This document shows, in pieces, positions 8,850-17,141 of a stretch of 42,286 bases of DNA. The first letter of the stretch is position 1, and each line of letters opens with the position of its first letter. The notes beneath the pieces are model-generated. The model did not search any database. It saw only the letters and a list, made by a program, of their open reading frames with translations, and was not told where the DNA came from. Source of the DNA: Oscillospiraceae bacterium (GTDB taxonomy: Bacteria > Bacillota > Clostridia > UMGS1883); the NCBI GenBank assembly GCA_022508735.1, contig JAFLUQ010000003.1:1-42286 (forward strand), written 5' to 3'. The translations under genes were made by a program, and so were the position numbers.

Positions 8850-8878
8850 TTGACACCACCTGACAGACTTGATATAAT
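8850..8878 (+). promoter_or_regulatory. Consensus promoter of first CotH gene
   Basis: TTGACA (8850-8855) and TATAAT (8873-8878) are separated by 17 bp, a full consensus vegetative promoter 45 bp upstream of the start codon. Confidence 0.85.
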
Positions 8879-8922
8879 TATAATGTATGATAGTTTATGT
8901 ATAAATATAAGGAGATGAAAGT

Positions 8923-10905
8923 ATGAAAAAAGGTATTCTCAAAAAATCAATTTTAATTTTCTTCGTCGTCGCACTTTTCGCATTTGCCGCCGCGGCCGAG
9001 GAACAGCCAATGCCGGCCCCCGTTTTTTCGCTTGAAAGCGGAGTCTATGAAAAGCCTGCCATGCTATACATAAGCTCTGATGGCGGTACTATATATTATA
9101 CGACTAACGGAGACATCCCGACTCTTTCCTCTGAGCGATACAGCGGAGGAATAAAGCTTGAGGGTGAAATGATAACCCCCCGTGAGGTCCAGCGCAGAAA
9201 GCCTCAGGAGGAGTCGCCGAGGGCCATAACCATTCGTGCGGCCGCGGCTGACGGCACAGGTAAAATGGGTGAGATCGCCACAAAAACCTACTTTATCGGC
9301 ACCGATGCTCTTGAGCTTTACGGCCTCCCTATGGTGAACCTTGTGGCTGACACTAAGGACCTATGGGACCCGGAGGTGGGAATTTATACGAACTATGATT
9401 ACGAGCACAATATTCCCGCCTACTTCCAGTATTTTAACGCCGACGGCACAGCCGGTCCCTCCCGAGGCGTTGAGATAAAGGTCAGCGGTCACGGCTCCCG
9501 GTCTAACCCCAAAAAGTCACTCAGAGTGTACTTCAACAAGGGCGATACAAGTAACGGAAAAACCCTCAAATATGATATTATACCCGACTCCCGGGCCAAC
9601 TTCTATGACCCGACGCATATAACCACCTTCTCAAAGCTGACCTTCCGCATTTCCGACTGGGAAGGCAGCGATCTCCGCGATCCTCTGGCCCAGAAAATAG
9701 GCGCCTTCACCCGCGCTGACGTGGCCGCGGGCACTCCCACGGCAGTCTTCCTCAACGGCGAATTCTGGGGGATTTATACCTGCCGTGAGCAGTTCGACGG
9801 TGGCTTTGTTGACAACCACTACGGGATCGACAAAGACAACATTGTATTTTTCGACCGTGACTGGACTCTTGAGCCTCAGGAAACCACCCTTGAAAACGGC
9901 GAGACCTACATCGATAAGATCGAGTATGACGGCCCGGCCGACGACAATGCTGAAGGCGTTCTCGGCGAGTCCTACTACAGAAATCAGTGGATAGAGACCC
10001 GCGCCATTGCAGAGTCCGGCGACATAGCCGACCCGGCCGTATATGCAGAGTTCTGCGAGCGCGTGGACATCGATAATTTTATAGATTTTGTTATAACCTA
10101 CATATATGCCGCAAACGACGACTGGCCCGGCAATAACTTCAAATTCTGGCGCGTCACCGAGGAGGCCAAGGACCCAGAGGTCTACGGCGCAGACGGCAAA
10201 TGGCGCTTCATGATACACGACTTTGACATAGCCTTTGAAAACCCATGGCACGAGACCCTGTTCCTGAGCGCCCTTCACGATGGCTCGTGGAACAGCACCG
10301 ATGAGGTTCGGCACGCTGAGTTCAGCACAAAGCTTCTCGGCTCTCTTTTAAAAAATGAGACCTTCAGAAACGAGTTTGCCCAGCGCACTCTTGCCTACCT
10401 CTCCACCGCCATGAGCGGGGCTAATGTGGGTCGCCTTATAGATGAGCTTGCAAGTGAGCGCCAAGGCGCCAAGCTCCGCGATATGCTCCGCTGGAGCATG
10501 GGCTGGGGCCCCGTGGAAAGAAAGATGGAAAACTGGGAGCGCAACCTCACCTGGGCGCGGATGTTTGCCGTAATGAGGCCTGAAAGCCTGCGCAATCACT
10601 ATATGGAGACTCTTAACGAGAACTATGACGCAGGAATAACAGGCGTGGCCCGCATAGCCTACTATACCCCCGCCGTCGGCACACTCAGCATAAACGGAGC
10701 CGAGGTCAGCCCCGAGCGCTTCGGTGACACTGTCTTCTTCAGCGGCGAACAGTTTGCCGGTCTCCCCCTCCGTCTTTCCGCCTATAATAACGGCGAACCG
10801 ATGAATATCACCGTTCTTTCCGGCGGCGTAAGCACCATCTACACAGGCGAGGCAACCTTCACTCCCGAGGCCGGAGCGGGGTACACGGTATTTATATCGC
10901 AGTAG
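8923..10905 (+). CDS. Secreted CotH-family kinase with chitobiase-type N-terminal domain (copy 1)
   Basis: The 660-residue protein begins with a signal peptide (about 1-26). A chitobiase/hexosaminidase C-terminal-type Ig-like domain follows (about 35-130; YYTTNGDIPTLSSERYSG). The CotH domain occupies about 135-500, with KVSGHGSRSNPKKSLRVYF, DWPGNNFKFWRV and GKWRFMIHDFDIAF, the family's lysine and aspartate motifs. CotH in Bacillus is an atypical protein kinase for spore coat proteins; secreted Clostridia homologues are mostly uncharacterised. A small C-terminal beta domain ends the protein. The strict vegetative promoter argues against purely sporulation-specific use. Confidence 0.87.
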   Translation: MKKGILKKSILIFFVVALFAFAAAAEEQPMPAPVFSLESGVYEKPAMLYISSDGGTIYYTTNGDIPTLSSERYSGGIKLEGEMITPREVQRRKPQEESPRAITIRAAAADGTGKMGEIATKTYFIGTDALELYGLPMVNLVADTKDLWDPEVGIYTNYDYEHNIPAYFQYFNADGTAGPSRGVEIKVSGHGSRSNPKKSLRVYFNKGDTSNGKTLKYDIIPDSRANFYDPTHITTFSKLTFRISDWEGSDLRDPLAQKIGAFTRADVAAGTPTAVFLNGEFWGIYTCREQFDGGFVDNHYGIDKDNIVFFDRDWTLEPQETTLENGETYIDKIEYDGPADDNAEGVLGESYYRNQWIETRAIAESGDIADPAVYAEFCERVDIDNFIDFVITYIYAANDDWPGNNFKFWRVTEEAKDPEVYGADGKWRFMIHDFDIAFENPWHETLFLSALHDGSWNSTDEVRHAEFSTKLLGSLLKNETFRNEFAQRTLAYLSTAMSGANVGRLIDELASERQGAKLRDMLRWSMGWGPVERKMENWERNLTWARMFAVMRPESLRNHYMETLNENYDAGITGVARIAYYTPAVGTLSINGAEVSPERFGDTVFFSGEQFAGLPLRLSAYNNGEPMNITVLSGGVSTIYTGEATFTPEAGAGYTVFISQ

Positions 10906-10924
10906 AAAACAATGAAATAATCAC

Positions 10925-10953
10925 TTGACACAGCCGAGCTTGCTTGATATAAT
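10925..10953 (+). promoter_or_regulatory. Consensus promoter of second CotH gene
   Basis: TTGACA (10925-10930) and TATAAT (10948-10953) have 17-bp spacing, the same design as upstream of copy 1, showing that the duplication includes the promoter. Confidence 0.85.
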
Positions 10954-10995
10954 AAAGCGTATATATTTTTTGTTCAGGTATAAGGAGTTTAAAGT

Positions 10996-12960
10996 ATGCT
11001 AAAAGAAATCATCAAAAAATCATTTCTTGTTTTCTTCTCTGTAGTTCTAATTGCAATTGCAGCCGCGGCAGAAGAAACGATCCCACTTCCCGTTTTTTCC
11101 CACGAAAGCGGAGTCTATGAACAACCCATAACACTGCAGCTCAGCTCTGAGAGCGGCACTATATATTATACCACTAACGGAGATATCCCAACCACCTCCT
11201 CTAAGCGCTACAGCGGCAGCATTAAGCTCACACGTGAAATGATAACTCCCCGTGAGGTTCAGGGCAGGAAGTCTCTGGAGGATTCACCAAAGGCCATAAC
11301 CATACGCGCTGCTGTGGCAGACGCCGCCGGGGAAATGGGAGAGATCGTCACAAAGACGTACTTTATCGGCACCGATGCTCTTGAGCTTTACGGTCTCCCT
11401 ATGGCGAACCTTGTGGCTGACACTAATGACCTATGGGCCGTTGGTTGGGGAATTTACGAGCACTTCAGCTACGAGCATAACGTTCCCGGCTACTTCCAGT
11501 ATTTTAACGCTGACGGCACCGCCGGCCCCTCCCGTGGAGTAGAGCTGAAGGTCGGCGGCCATGGCTCCCGGTATAAAGATAAAAAGTCGCTCAGAGTGTA
11601 CTTCAACAAGGGCGATACATCTAACGGTAAAAAGCTCAAATATGATCTTATCCCCGCTTCCCGGGCCAACTTCTATGACCCGAAGCATATAACAAGCTTC
11701 GCGAAGCTGGACTTCCGCATTTCCGACTGGGACGACACTGATCTCCGCGATCCTCTGGCCCAGAAGATAGGCTCCTTCACTCGGGCCGATGTGGCCGCGA
11801 GCACTCCTATGGCGCTGTTCCTCAACGGTGAATTCTGGGGAATTTATAACTGCCGTGAGCATTTCGACGAGAGATTTGTAGACAACCACTACGGAATCGA
11901 CAACGATTACGTAGTATTCTTCGACCGTGACTGGACCATGCCTGCTCAGGAGATCACGCTTGAAAACGGCGAGACCTACGTCGACAAGATCGATTACACG
12001 GGCCCTGCCGATGACAATGCCGAAGGTGTTCTCGGCGAATCATATTACATGAAACAATGGATAGAGACCCGTGATATTGCCGAGCACGGAGACATAGCCG
12101 ACCCGGCCGTATATGCCGAGTTCTCTAGTCGCGTTGATATAGATAACTATATCGACTTTGTTATAACCTATATCTACTCCGCTAACCCCGACTGGCCGGG
12201 CAACAACTTCAAATTCTGGCGCGTCACCGAGGAAGCCAAGGATCCAGAGGTTTACGGAGCTGACGGCAAGTGGCGCTTTATGATCCACGACTTTGACATA
12301 GCCTTTGGATATGCTCCGGACGAGACCCTGCTCAAGAACATCCCTCGCGCTGAATCCCAGGATATTGACAGGGTGCCCTACGTAAAGCTTTTTGGTTCTC
12401 TCTTAAAGAATGAGACCTTCAGAAACGAGTTTGCCCAGCGAACACTTGCCTACCTCTCAACTGCTATGAGTGAGGCAAATGTGAACCGCCTTATAGACGA
12501 GCTTGTCTCTGAGCGTCAAGGCTCCAAGCTCCGAGATCTGCTCCGCTGGGACATTGGCTCAGTCCCCGCTGAGGAGAAGATGGAAAACTGGAACCAGAGT
12601 ATCGACCAGCTCCGTACGTTTGCCGCCAAGAGGCCTGATATCCTACGAAATCACTGCATTAATATACTTAAAACATACTATGGCGCAGGCATAACCGGGG
12701 TGGCCCGTATGGCCTACTATACCCCGGGCACCGGCACTCTCAGCATAAACGGAGCCGAGGTCAGCCCCGAGCGCTTCGGTGACAATGTCTTCTTCAGCGG
12801 CGAACAGTTTGCCGGTATCCCCCTCCGTCTTTCCGCCTATAATAACGGCGAACCGATGAATATCACCGTTATTTCCGGCGGCGTAAGCACCGTCTACTCA
12901 GGCGAGGCAACCTTCACTCCCGAGGCCGGAGCAGGATATACGATAATAATTTCTCAATAA
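10996..12960 (+). CDS. Secreted CotH-family kinase, tandem paralogue (copy 2)
   Basis: The 654-residue protein is collinear with copy 1 and near-identical over long stretches (for example the FYDP linker, the DWPGNNFKFWRVTEEAKDPE block, and the last 60 residues). It has the same signal peptide, chitobiase-type domain, CotH domain and C-terminal beta domain. Divergence concentrates in a loop after FDIAF (residues about 440-460), where copy 1 has NPWHETLFLSALHDGSWNST and copy 2 has a different sequence. This suggests different partners or substrates. Kinase motifs are intact (GGHGSRYKDKKSLRVYF; MIHDFDIAF). Confidence 0.87.
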   Translation: MLKEIIKKSFLVFFSVVLIAIAAAAEETIPLPVFSHESGVYEQPITLQLSSESGTIYYTTNGDIPTTSSKRYSGSIKLTREMITPREVQGRKSLEDSPKAITIRAAVADAAGEMGEIVTKTYFIGTDALELYGLPMANLVADTNDLWAVGWGIYEHFSYEHNVPGYFQYFNADGTAGPSRGVELKVGGHGSRYKDKKSLRVYFNKGDTSNGKKLKYDLIPASRANFYDPKHITSFAKLDFRISDWDDTDLRDPLAQKIGSFTRADVAASTPMALFLNGEFWGIYNCREHFDERFVDNHYGIDNDYVVFFDRDWTMPAQEITLENGETYVDKIDYTGPADDNAEGVLGESYYMKQWIETRDIAEHGDIADPAVYAEFSSRVDIDNYIDFVITYIYSANPDWPGNNFKFWRVTEEAKDPEVYGADGKWRFMIHDFDIAFGYAPDETLLKNIPRAESQDIDRVPYVKLFGSLLKNETFRNEFAQRTLAYLSTAMSEANVNRLIDELVSERQGSKLRDLLRWDIGSVPAEEKMENWNQSIDQLRTFAAKRPDILRNHCINILKTYYGAGITGVARMAYYTPGTGTLSINGAEVSPERFGDNVFFSGEQFAGIPLRLSAYNNGEPMNITVISGGVSTVYSGEATFTPEAGAGYTIIISQ

Positions 12961-12970
12961 AAAAGATCAA

Positions 12971-13000
12971 CCCCCGATAAAACGTTGATTTTATCGGGGG
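12971..13000. terminator. Bidirectional terminator
   Basis: A 12-bp GC-rich stem (12971-12982 with 12989-13000) has a 6-nt loop, is followed by TTTAAATTT on plus, and is preceded by A-rich sequence. It separates convergent CotH copy 2 and the ydcF-like gene. Confidence 0.85.
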
Positions 13001-13007
13001 TTTAAAT

Positions 13008-13763
13008 TTAATCCAATATCCACAGCTTCAGCACCGCAAGGGTCTCACGGATATAGTTCTGGGGATAGGTGTAAAAGTCAATATTTGCGTGCATATGAGT
13101 TATATTTTTGAATCCGACGATCTCGGCGATTTTCTCAGCCCGGTAAATGTGGAAGTCATTGGTTATAAACGCCGCCTTATACTCGCCGCCAAAGCGGGCA
13201 GCGTAATCACCGTCGATCAGATCGAGCGAGAATTTAAAGTTTTCAAAGGTCGAGGCGGCTGCCTCCTCCATGACTATTTTATCCTCGGGCACTCCGCGCA
13301 AAGTAAGATATTTGCTCATGGCATAGGCTTCGGTAACTCTCTCCTGAGTGCCCTTCCCGCCGGAAACAAGTATCAGCGCGTCGGGATTTTTTTCGTGGTA
13401 TTCTATCGCCTTTTCTAACCTCTCCGCCAGGTGGCGCGAGGGCACATCTCCGTGAACGCCCGCTCCTAAAACGATAACAACGTCCTCGTCATAGGTCACG
13501 GTGTCAGCCGAGCCGTAGCTTCCTAAAAATATCGCCATACCTACAACAAAGATCACGCCTGCAAAGCCGGCATTTCTCAGCCACCGCAGCGGCCCCGGGC
13601 GGTTCACCCTTTCAAAGAATATCCCATAGCACGCCACCACAGCCCCGGCAAGGGTCGTTAAAATAACGCCCAGATTTAAATTGCCGGTAACTGTCACCAC
13701 AAGGCCGTCAATAAGCAGCAGCGCGCCAAGCAAAACCACTGTTATTCTTATCACTCTTAACAT
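13008..13763 (-). CDS. YdcF/DUF218-family membrane protein
   Basis: Three hydrophobic helices occupy about the first 85 residues. They are followed by the DUF218 domain with VIVLGAGVHGDVPSRHLAERLEKAIEY, ILVSGGKGTQERVTEA and ITNDFHIYRA. The domain occurs in SanA/ElyC/YdcF proteins linked to envelope integrity and in some lipid-carrier processes; the reaction is unknown. I prefer ATG 13763 to ATG 13775 because GGGAG is placed for it. It then starts 2 nt after the cca stop, indicating translational coupling. Confidence 0.8.
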   Translation of the reverse strand: MLRVIRITVVLLGALLLIDGLVVTVTGNLNLGVILTTLAGAVVACYGIFFERVNRPGPLRWLRNAGFAGVIFVVGMAIFLGSYGSADTVTYDEDVVIVLGAGVHGDVPSRHLAERLEKAIEYHEKNPDALILVSGGKGTQERVTEAYAMSKYLTLRGVPEDKIVMEEAAASTFENFKFSLDLIDGDYAARFGGEYKAAFITNDFHIYRAEKIAEIVGFKNITHMHANIDFYTYPQNYIRETLAVLKLWILD

Positions 13764-13765
13764 TT

Positions 13766-15097
13766 TTACTCCCATTTTTTCGCCATCTCCGCCATATATT
13801 TTATCAGCGGTCCTTTCTCGTTTTCCACTTTCCCGTTCATAACTCCGTTTAAAGCATAGTTAAGGCCCGCGCGTATTTTTCTGCCCTTAAGGCCTAAGTC
13901 GGCGATATCCTCGCCGCTAACGTTCAGATCTTTAAGCCTATAGCACAGGCCCCTGTCCAGTGCCAGACGCAGGTTCTCTTCTCCCCGCCCAAGAAGAGCC
14001 AGCTTCTCCTCCCTGTTATATTCCGACTGAGCAGCCTGATCGGCGTACATCACACAGAAAATCTGTGCCAATCCCTCCTCGCCTACCAGGCTCAGCAGCT
14101 TCAGCAGCTGAGGCAGGCCGCCTGTGAGCCTGACATCGTGAAAGCGGATAAGCATTTCTACAGTTTCGCGGGTCTTATTGTCGAATTTCAGCCGCCTAAG
14201 TATTTCTTCAGCCATTTTTGCCCCCGCCGCCGGGTGCCCCTTGAAGTGGGCGCTGCCATTATAAAACCTGCACATGGCGGGCTTGGCTATGTCGTGAAGC
14301 AGCAGAGCCGTTTTAATGGCCGGGTCGCTTCCGCCATAGCTGTCTACTGCGGTCAGAATGTGCTCATACACGTCAAAAGCGTGATGCACCGTATGCTGGT
14401 CAAAATCAAAGGCAGGTCTCAGTTCGGGGATTATCTCGGCTATTATCTCACGAAACCGCATAAACGACGGCTTAACGCGGCCGCTGACAAGGGTCTTAGT
14501 CAGCTCCTCCCTCACTCTCTCTGCGGAAATTCGCCCGAGCAGCGAACGGCAGTCAAGCATGGCGGCTGCTGTGTTGTCGTCTATTTCAAAATCAAGAGAA
14601 ACGCTGAAACGCACACCGCGCAGAATACGAAGCGCATCCTCCCTGAAGCGCTCATCTGGGTCACCAACAGCGCAGATAATGCCCTTATTCAGATCGGCAC
14701 GACCGCCGAAGGGGTCGATAAAGCCTGTGCGCGGGCTGTAGGCCATGGCATTGACAGTAAAATCCCTCCGCGCCAGATCAGCTTCAATACTCGAAGTGAA
14801 GGTCACTGATTCGGGCCGGCGGCTGTCAAGATATTCGCCGTCAAGGCGAAAGGTTGTTATCTCCACCGGGTCGTCCATCAAAAGCGTCACAGTGCCGTGC
14901 CGTATTCCGGTGTCAAATATTTTTTCACCGCTAAAAACCTCCTTGACCTGCTCCGGCAGGGCCGAGGTGCAGATGTCCCAGTCCTTAGGCTCACGCCCCA
15001 ACAGCCGGTCGCGAACGCAGCCGCCCACAACGTAGGCCTCATAGCCGGCGTCCTCAAGCCTCGATATTATATTTGCCGCATTTTCGGGAATTTTCAT
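13766..15097 (-). CDS. cca: CCA tRNA nucleotidyltransferase / poly(A) polymerase family, with HD domain
   Basis: The head domain has VVGGCVRDRLLGREPKDWDICTSA and the downstream RRDFTVNAMAY motif. It is followed by the RNA/tRNA-binding helical region (RILRGVRFSVSLDFEID) and an HD domain (ALLLHDIAKP) in the C-terminal part. It adds or repairs the 3' CCA of tRNAs. At about 443 residues it has the size of the HD-containing bacterial class. ATG 15097 has GAGG 6 nt upstream. It forms an operon with the ydcF-like gene. Confidence 0.92.
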   Translation of the reverse strand: MKIPENAANIISRLEDAGYEAYVVGGCVRDRLLGREPKDWDICTSALPEQVKEVFSGEKIFDTGIRHGTVTLLMDDPVEITTFRLDGEYLDSRRPESVTFTSSIEADLARRDFTVNAMAYSPRTGFIDPFGGRADLNKGIICAVGDPDERFREDALRILRGVRFSVSLDFEIDDNTAAAMLDCRSLLGRISAERVREELTKTLVSGRVKPSFMRFREIIAEIIPELRPAFDFDQHTVHHAFDVYEHILTAVDSYGGSDPAIKTALLLHDIAKPAMCRFYNGSAHFKGHPAAGAKMAEEILRRLKFDNKTRETVEMLIRFHDVRLTGGLPQLLKLLSLVGEEGLAQIFCVMYADQAAQSEYNREEKLALLGRGEENLRLALDRGLCYRLKDLNVSGEDIADLGLKGRKIRAGLNYALNGVMNGKVENEKGPLIKYMAEMAKKWE

Positions 15098-15109
15098 ATA
15101 TAACCTCAC

Positions 15110-15138
15110 TTGACAAATTATAGAAATTTGTTTATAAT
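15110..15138 (+). promoter_or_regulatory. Promoter of diacylglycerol-kinase-like gene
   Basis: TTGACA (15110-15115) and TATAAT (15133-15138) have 17-bp spacing, located between the divergent cca and lipid-kinase genes. Confidence 0.85.
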
Positions 15139-15170
15139 AATGTATATATAATTTAAAGGGAGCACAATAT

Positions 15171-16061
15171 ATGTCAAAAAAACTTCTTTTCGTATATAAC
15201 CCTATGGCCGGAAAGGCTCAGATCACCGGGTATCTCTCTAAAATAATCGACACCTTCACCAAGGCCGGCTATCTGGTCACTGCCCGCCCTACATTGGGGC
15301 CGGGTGACGGTATTGAAGTAATACGGGAGCTGGCCCGGAGCTACGATCTGGTCGTATGCAGCGGCGGCGACGGCACGCTCAGCGAGTCTGTCACGGGTAT
15401 AATGACCCTGCCGCCGGAGGAAAGACCGCCCATCGGCTATATCCCTGCCGGCAGCACCAACGACTTCGCCTCAACTCTCGGCATAGCCAAAGACATGGCC
15501 GAGGCCGCAGAAATGATAGTCAGCGGCATTCCACTGCGCTGTGACATAGGCGCCTTCAACGATAAGTTCTTCACCTACGTGGCCGCCTTCGGAGCCTTTA
15601 CGTCGGTTTCTTACGGAACACCGCAGCAGGTAAAAAATCTCTTGGGTCACACGGCGTATCTGCTTGAGGGCATCCGGCAGGTGGGCAGCATCAAGCCCTA
15701 TCATTTAAAAATAGAGGTGGGTGAAACCACTATAGAAGACGACTTCCTTTTTGGAATGGTCAGCAACACCGTTCAGGTCGGCGGCATGAAGATCCCCTCC
15801 GATGTGGCCTTTTCTATCAACGACGGCCTCTTTGAGGTGCTCATGGTGCGCGCGCCAAAATCCGTGGCCGATATTCAGGGGATGATAGCCGAGGCCCTTC
15901 GTCAGGAGGTAGCCTCCAAGAGCTTCCTGAATTTCAAGGCGAAAAAGATACGCTTCATAAGTGACTCCCCCATGCCATGGACGCTGGACGGCGAGTTCGG
16001 CGGCGACTGTGTTGACGTTACGGTGGAAAATATCAGCAAGGCAATAGGAATCGTAGTTTAA
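15171..16061 (+). CDS. Diacylglycerol/lipid kinase family protein (YegS/BmrU-like)
   Basis: The N-terminal VYNPMAGKA and the glycine-rich CSGGDGTLSESVTGIM plus GYIPAGSTNDFASTLGI motifs are the nucleotide-binding signature of the DAGK catalytic family. The C-terminal beta-sandwich ends with SDSPMPWTLDGEFGG, also typical. The length (296 aa) is normal. It probably phosphorylates diacylglycerol or a related lipid at the membrane, recycling lipids into phosphatidic acid. It is monocistronic, with its own promoter and terminator. Confidence 0.9.
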   Translation: MSKKLLFVYNPMAGKAQITGYLSKIIDTFTKAGYLVTARPTLGPGDGIEVIRELARSYDLVVCSGGDGTLSESVTGIMTLPPEERPPIGYIPAGSTNDFASTLGIAKDMAEAAEMIVSGIPLRCDIGAFNDKFFTYVAAFGAFTSVSYGTPQQVKNLLGHTAYLLEGIRQVGSIKPYHLKIEVGETTIEDDFLFGMVSNTVQVGGMKIPSDVAFSINDGLFEVLMVRAPKSVADIQGMIAEALRQEVASKSFLNFKAKKIRFISDSPMPWTLDGEFGGDCVDVTVENISKAIGIVV

Positions 16062-16080
16062 AAGTTATAAATTATACTAA

Positions 16081-16117
16081 ACAAAATGGCTGCGCCTCTC
16101 GGGTGCAGCCATTTTGT
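16081..16117. terminator. Bidirectional terminator
   Basis: A perfect 13-bp inverted repeat (16081-16093 with 16105-16117) lies between the convergent lipid kinase and HU genes. Confidence 0.85.
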
Positions 16118-16128
16118 CTATTACGAAT

Positions 16129-16401
16129 TTACTTTAAGCTGTCTTTAAGTGCCTGACCTGCCTTAAATGCAGGAACCTTGGAAGCGGCAATCTTGATAGT
16201 CTCACCGGTCTGAGGATTTTTACCCTCACGAGCAGCTCTCTCACGAACCTCAAAGGTACCAAAACCAACGAGCTGAACCTTATCACCGGCCTTAAGAGCC
16301 TCCTGTACAGTCTCGATAAGAGCAGCAACTGCCTTCTCGGAATCCTTCTTTGTGATACCGGCCTTATCAGCAACGGCAGCAATTAAACTGGACTTGTTCA
16401 T
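16129..16401 (-). CDS. hup: Nucleoid protein HU
   Basis: The 90-residue protein matches HU throughout. It starts MNKSSLIAAVADKAGI, contains GDKVQLVGFGTFEVRERAAREGKNPQTGETI with the arm region, and ends in ASKVPAFKAGQALKDSL. It is a dimeric, sequence-independent DNA-bending protein. AAAGGAGG precedes the start. It lies downstream of mazG and the SpoVB-like gene, an arrangement common in Firmicutes. Confidence 0.95.
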   Translation of the reverse strand: MNKSSLIAAVADKAGITKKDSEKAVAALIETVQEALKAGDKVQLVGFGTFEVRERAAREGKNPQTGETIKIAASKVPAFKAGQALKDSLK

Positions 16402-16481
16402 ATGATTAACCTCCTTTTTTTATTTTTTTATGCCCTATATTTTTGGGTACAAGGTCATTTTACCACAATTTTTCAGAGAAT

Positions 16482-17105
16482 TCAAGTGTTTTCTTCAAAT
16501 TTTTTGAAAAAATTTATAAATTTATTCAAATATTTTCCAATTTCTTCCTCCGGGTCAAGCCCTCTGTCAACCAAACGGGTCATTTCCTCGAAAAGAGCAC
16601 GCCCCGGGGAGTCGTCCTCCGGCAGAGTTGTGCATCCGGCCTTGGTTGCTTTTTTGTATATTTTTTCACTTCGCGTCAAAATCGGCAGGGCCTTGCTGAC
16701 CGATTCCATGCTGTCACTCACGCTCTGTCCGCCGCGCTCACGGCGCTTTATCTCCTCCCAGTTACTTAGCACCTGCTCGGAGGTTTCAGCGCTTACAGAG
16801 CCAAAAATGTGTGGGTGGCGCACTACCATTTTCTCGCACACCGCCTCAGTCACATCGTCTATGGTGAACTCACCGCTCTCCTTGCCTATCTGAGCGTGCA
16901 GCACCACCTGAAGAAGCACATCGCCCAGCTCATCGGCCATTTTCGTCGGTACGCCGCTGTCAAAGGCCTCAGCCGCCTCGTAGGCCTCCTCTATCATGTG
17001 CTTTCTGAGAGACTGGTGAGTCTGCTCGCGGTCCCACGGGCAGCCGCCGGGAGCGCGGAGCTTTTCAATTATGTCGCACAAATCGTAAAAATTTCTCTTC
17101 TGCAT
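16482..17105 (-). CDS. mazG: MazG family nucleotide pyrophosphohydrolase
   Basis: The LRAPGGCPWDREQTHQSLRKHMIEEAYEAAEA opening and the metal-binding MADELGDVLLQVVLHAQIG helix pair are the MazG catalytic core, which hydrolyses NTPs to NMP and pyrophosphate. KMVVRHPHIFG follows. At 207 residues it has a single MazG domain and lacks the N-terminal methylase domain found fused in some Firmicutes YabN proteins. It lies in the SpoVB-mazG-HU order that recurs in spore-formers. Confidence 0.92.
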   Translation of the reverse strand: MQKRNFYDLCDIIEKLRAPGGCPWDREQTHQSLRKHMIEEAYEAAEAFDSGVPTKMADELGDVLLQVVLHAQIGKESGEFTIDDVTEAVCEKMVVRHPHIFGSVSAETSEQVLSNWEEIKRRERGGQSVSDSMESVSKALPILTRSEKIYKKATKAGCTTLPEDDSPGRALFEEMTRLVDRGLDPEEEIGKYLNKFINFFKKFEENT

Positions 17106-17141
17106 ATTTTAACCCCATTCCGCCGCCCTGATGCGGCCCTG

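Noticed and set aside
13761..13772. Second TGGGAGTAA-like sequence at the end of cca, resembling the attachment core
   Set aside because: It is the minus-strand coding end of cca (Trp-Glu-stop), shorter than the 10-bp att repeat, with no integrase or element boundary nearby; a coincidence of codons.
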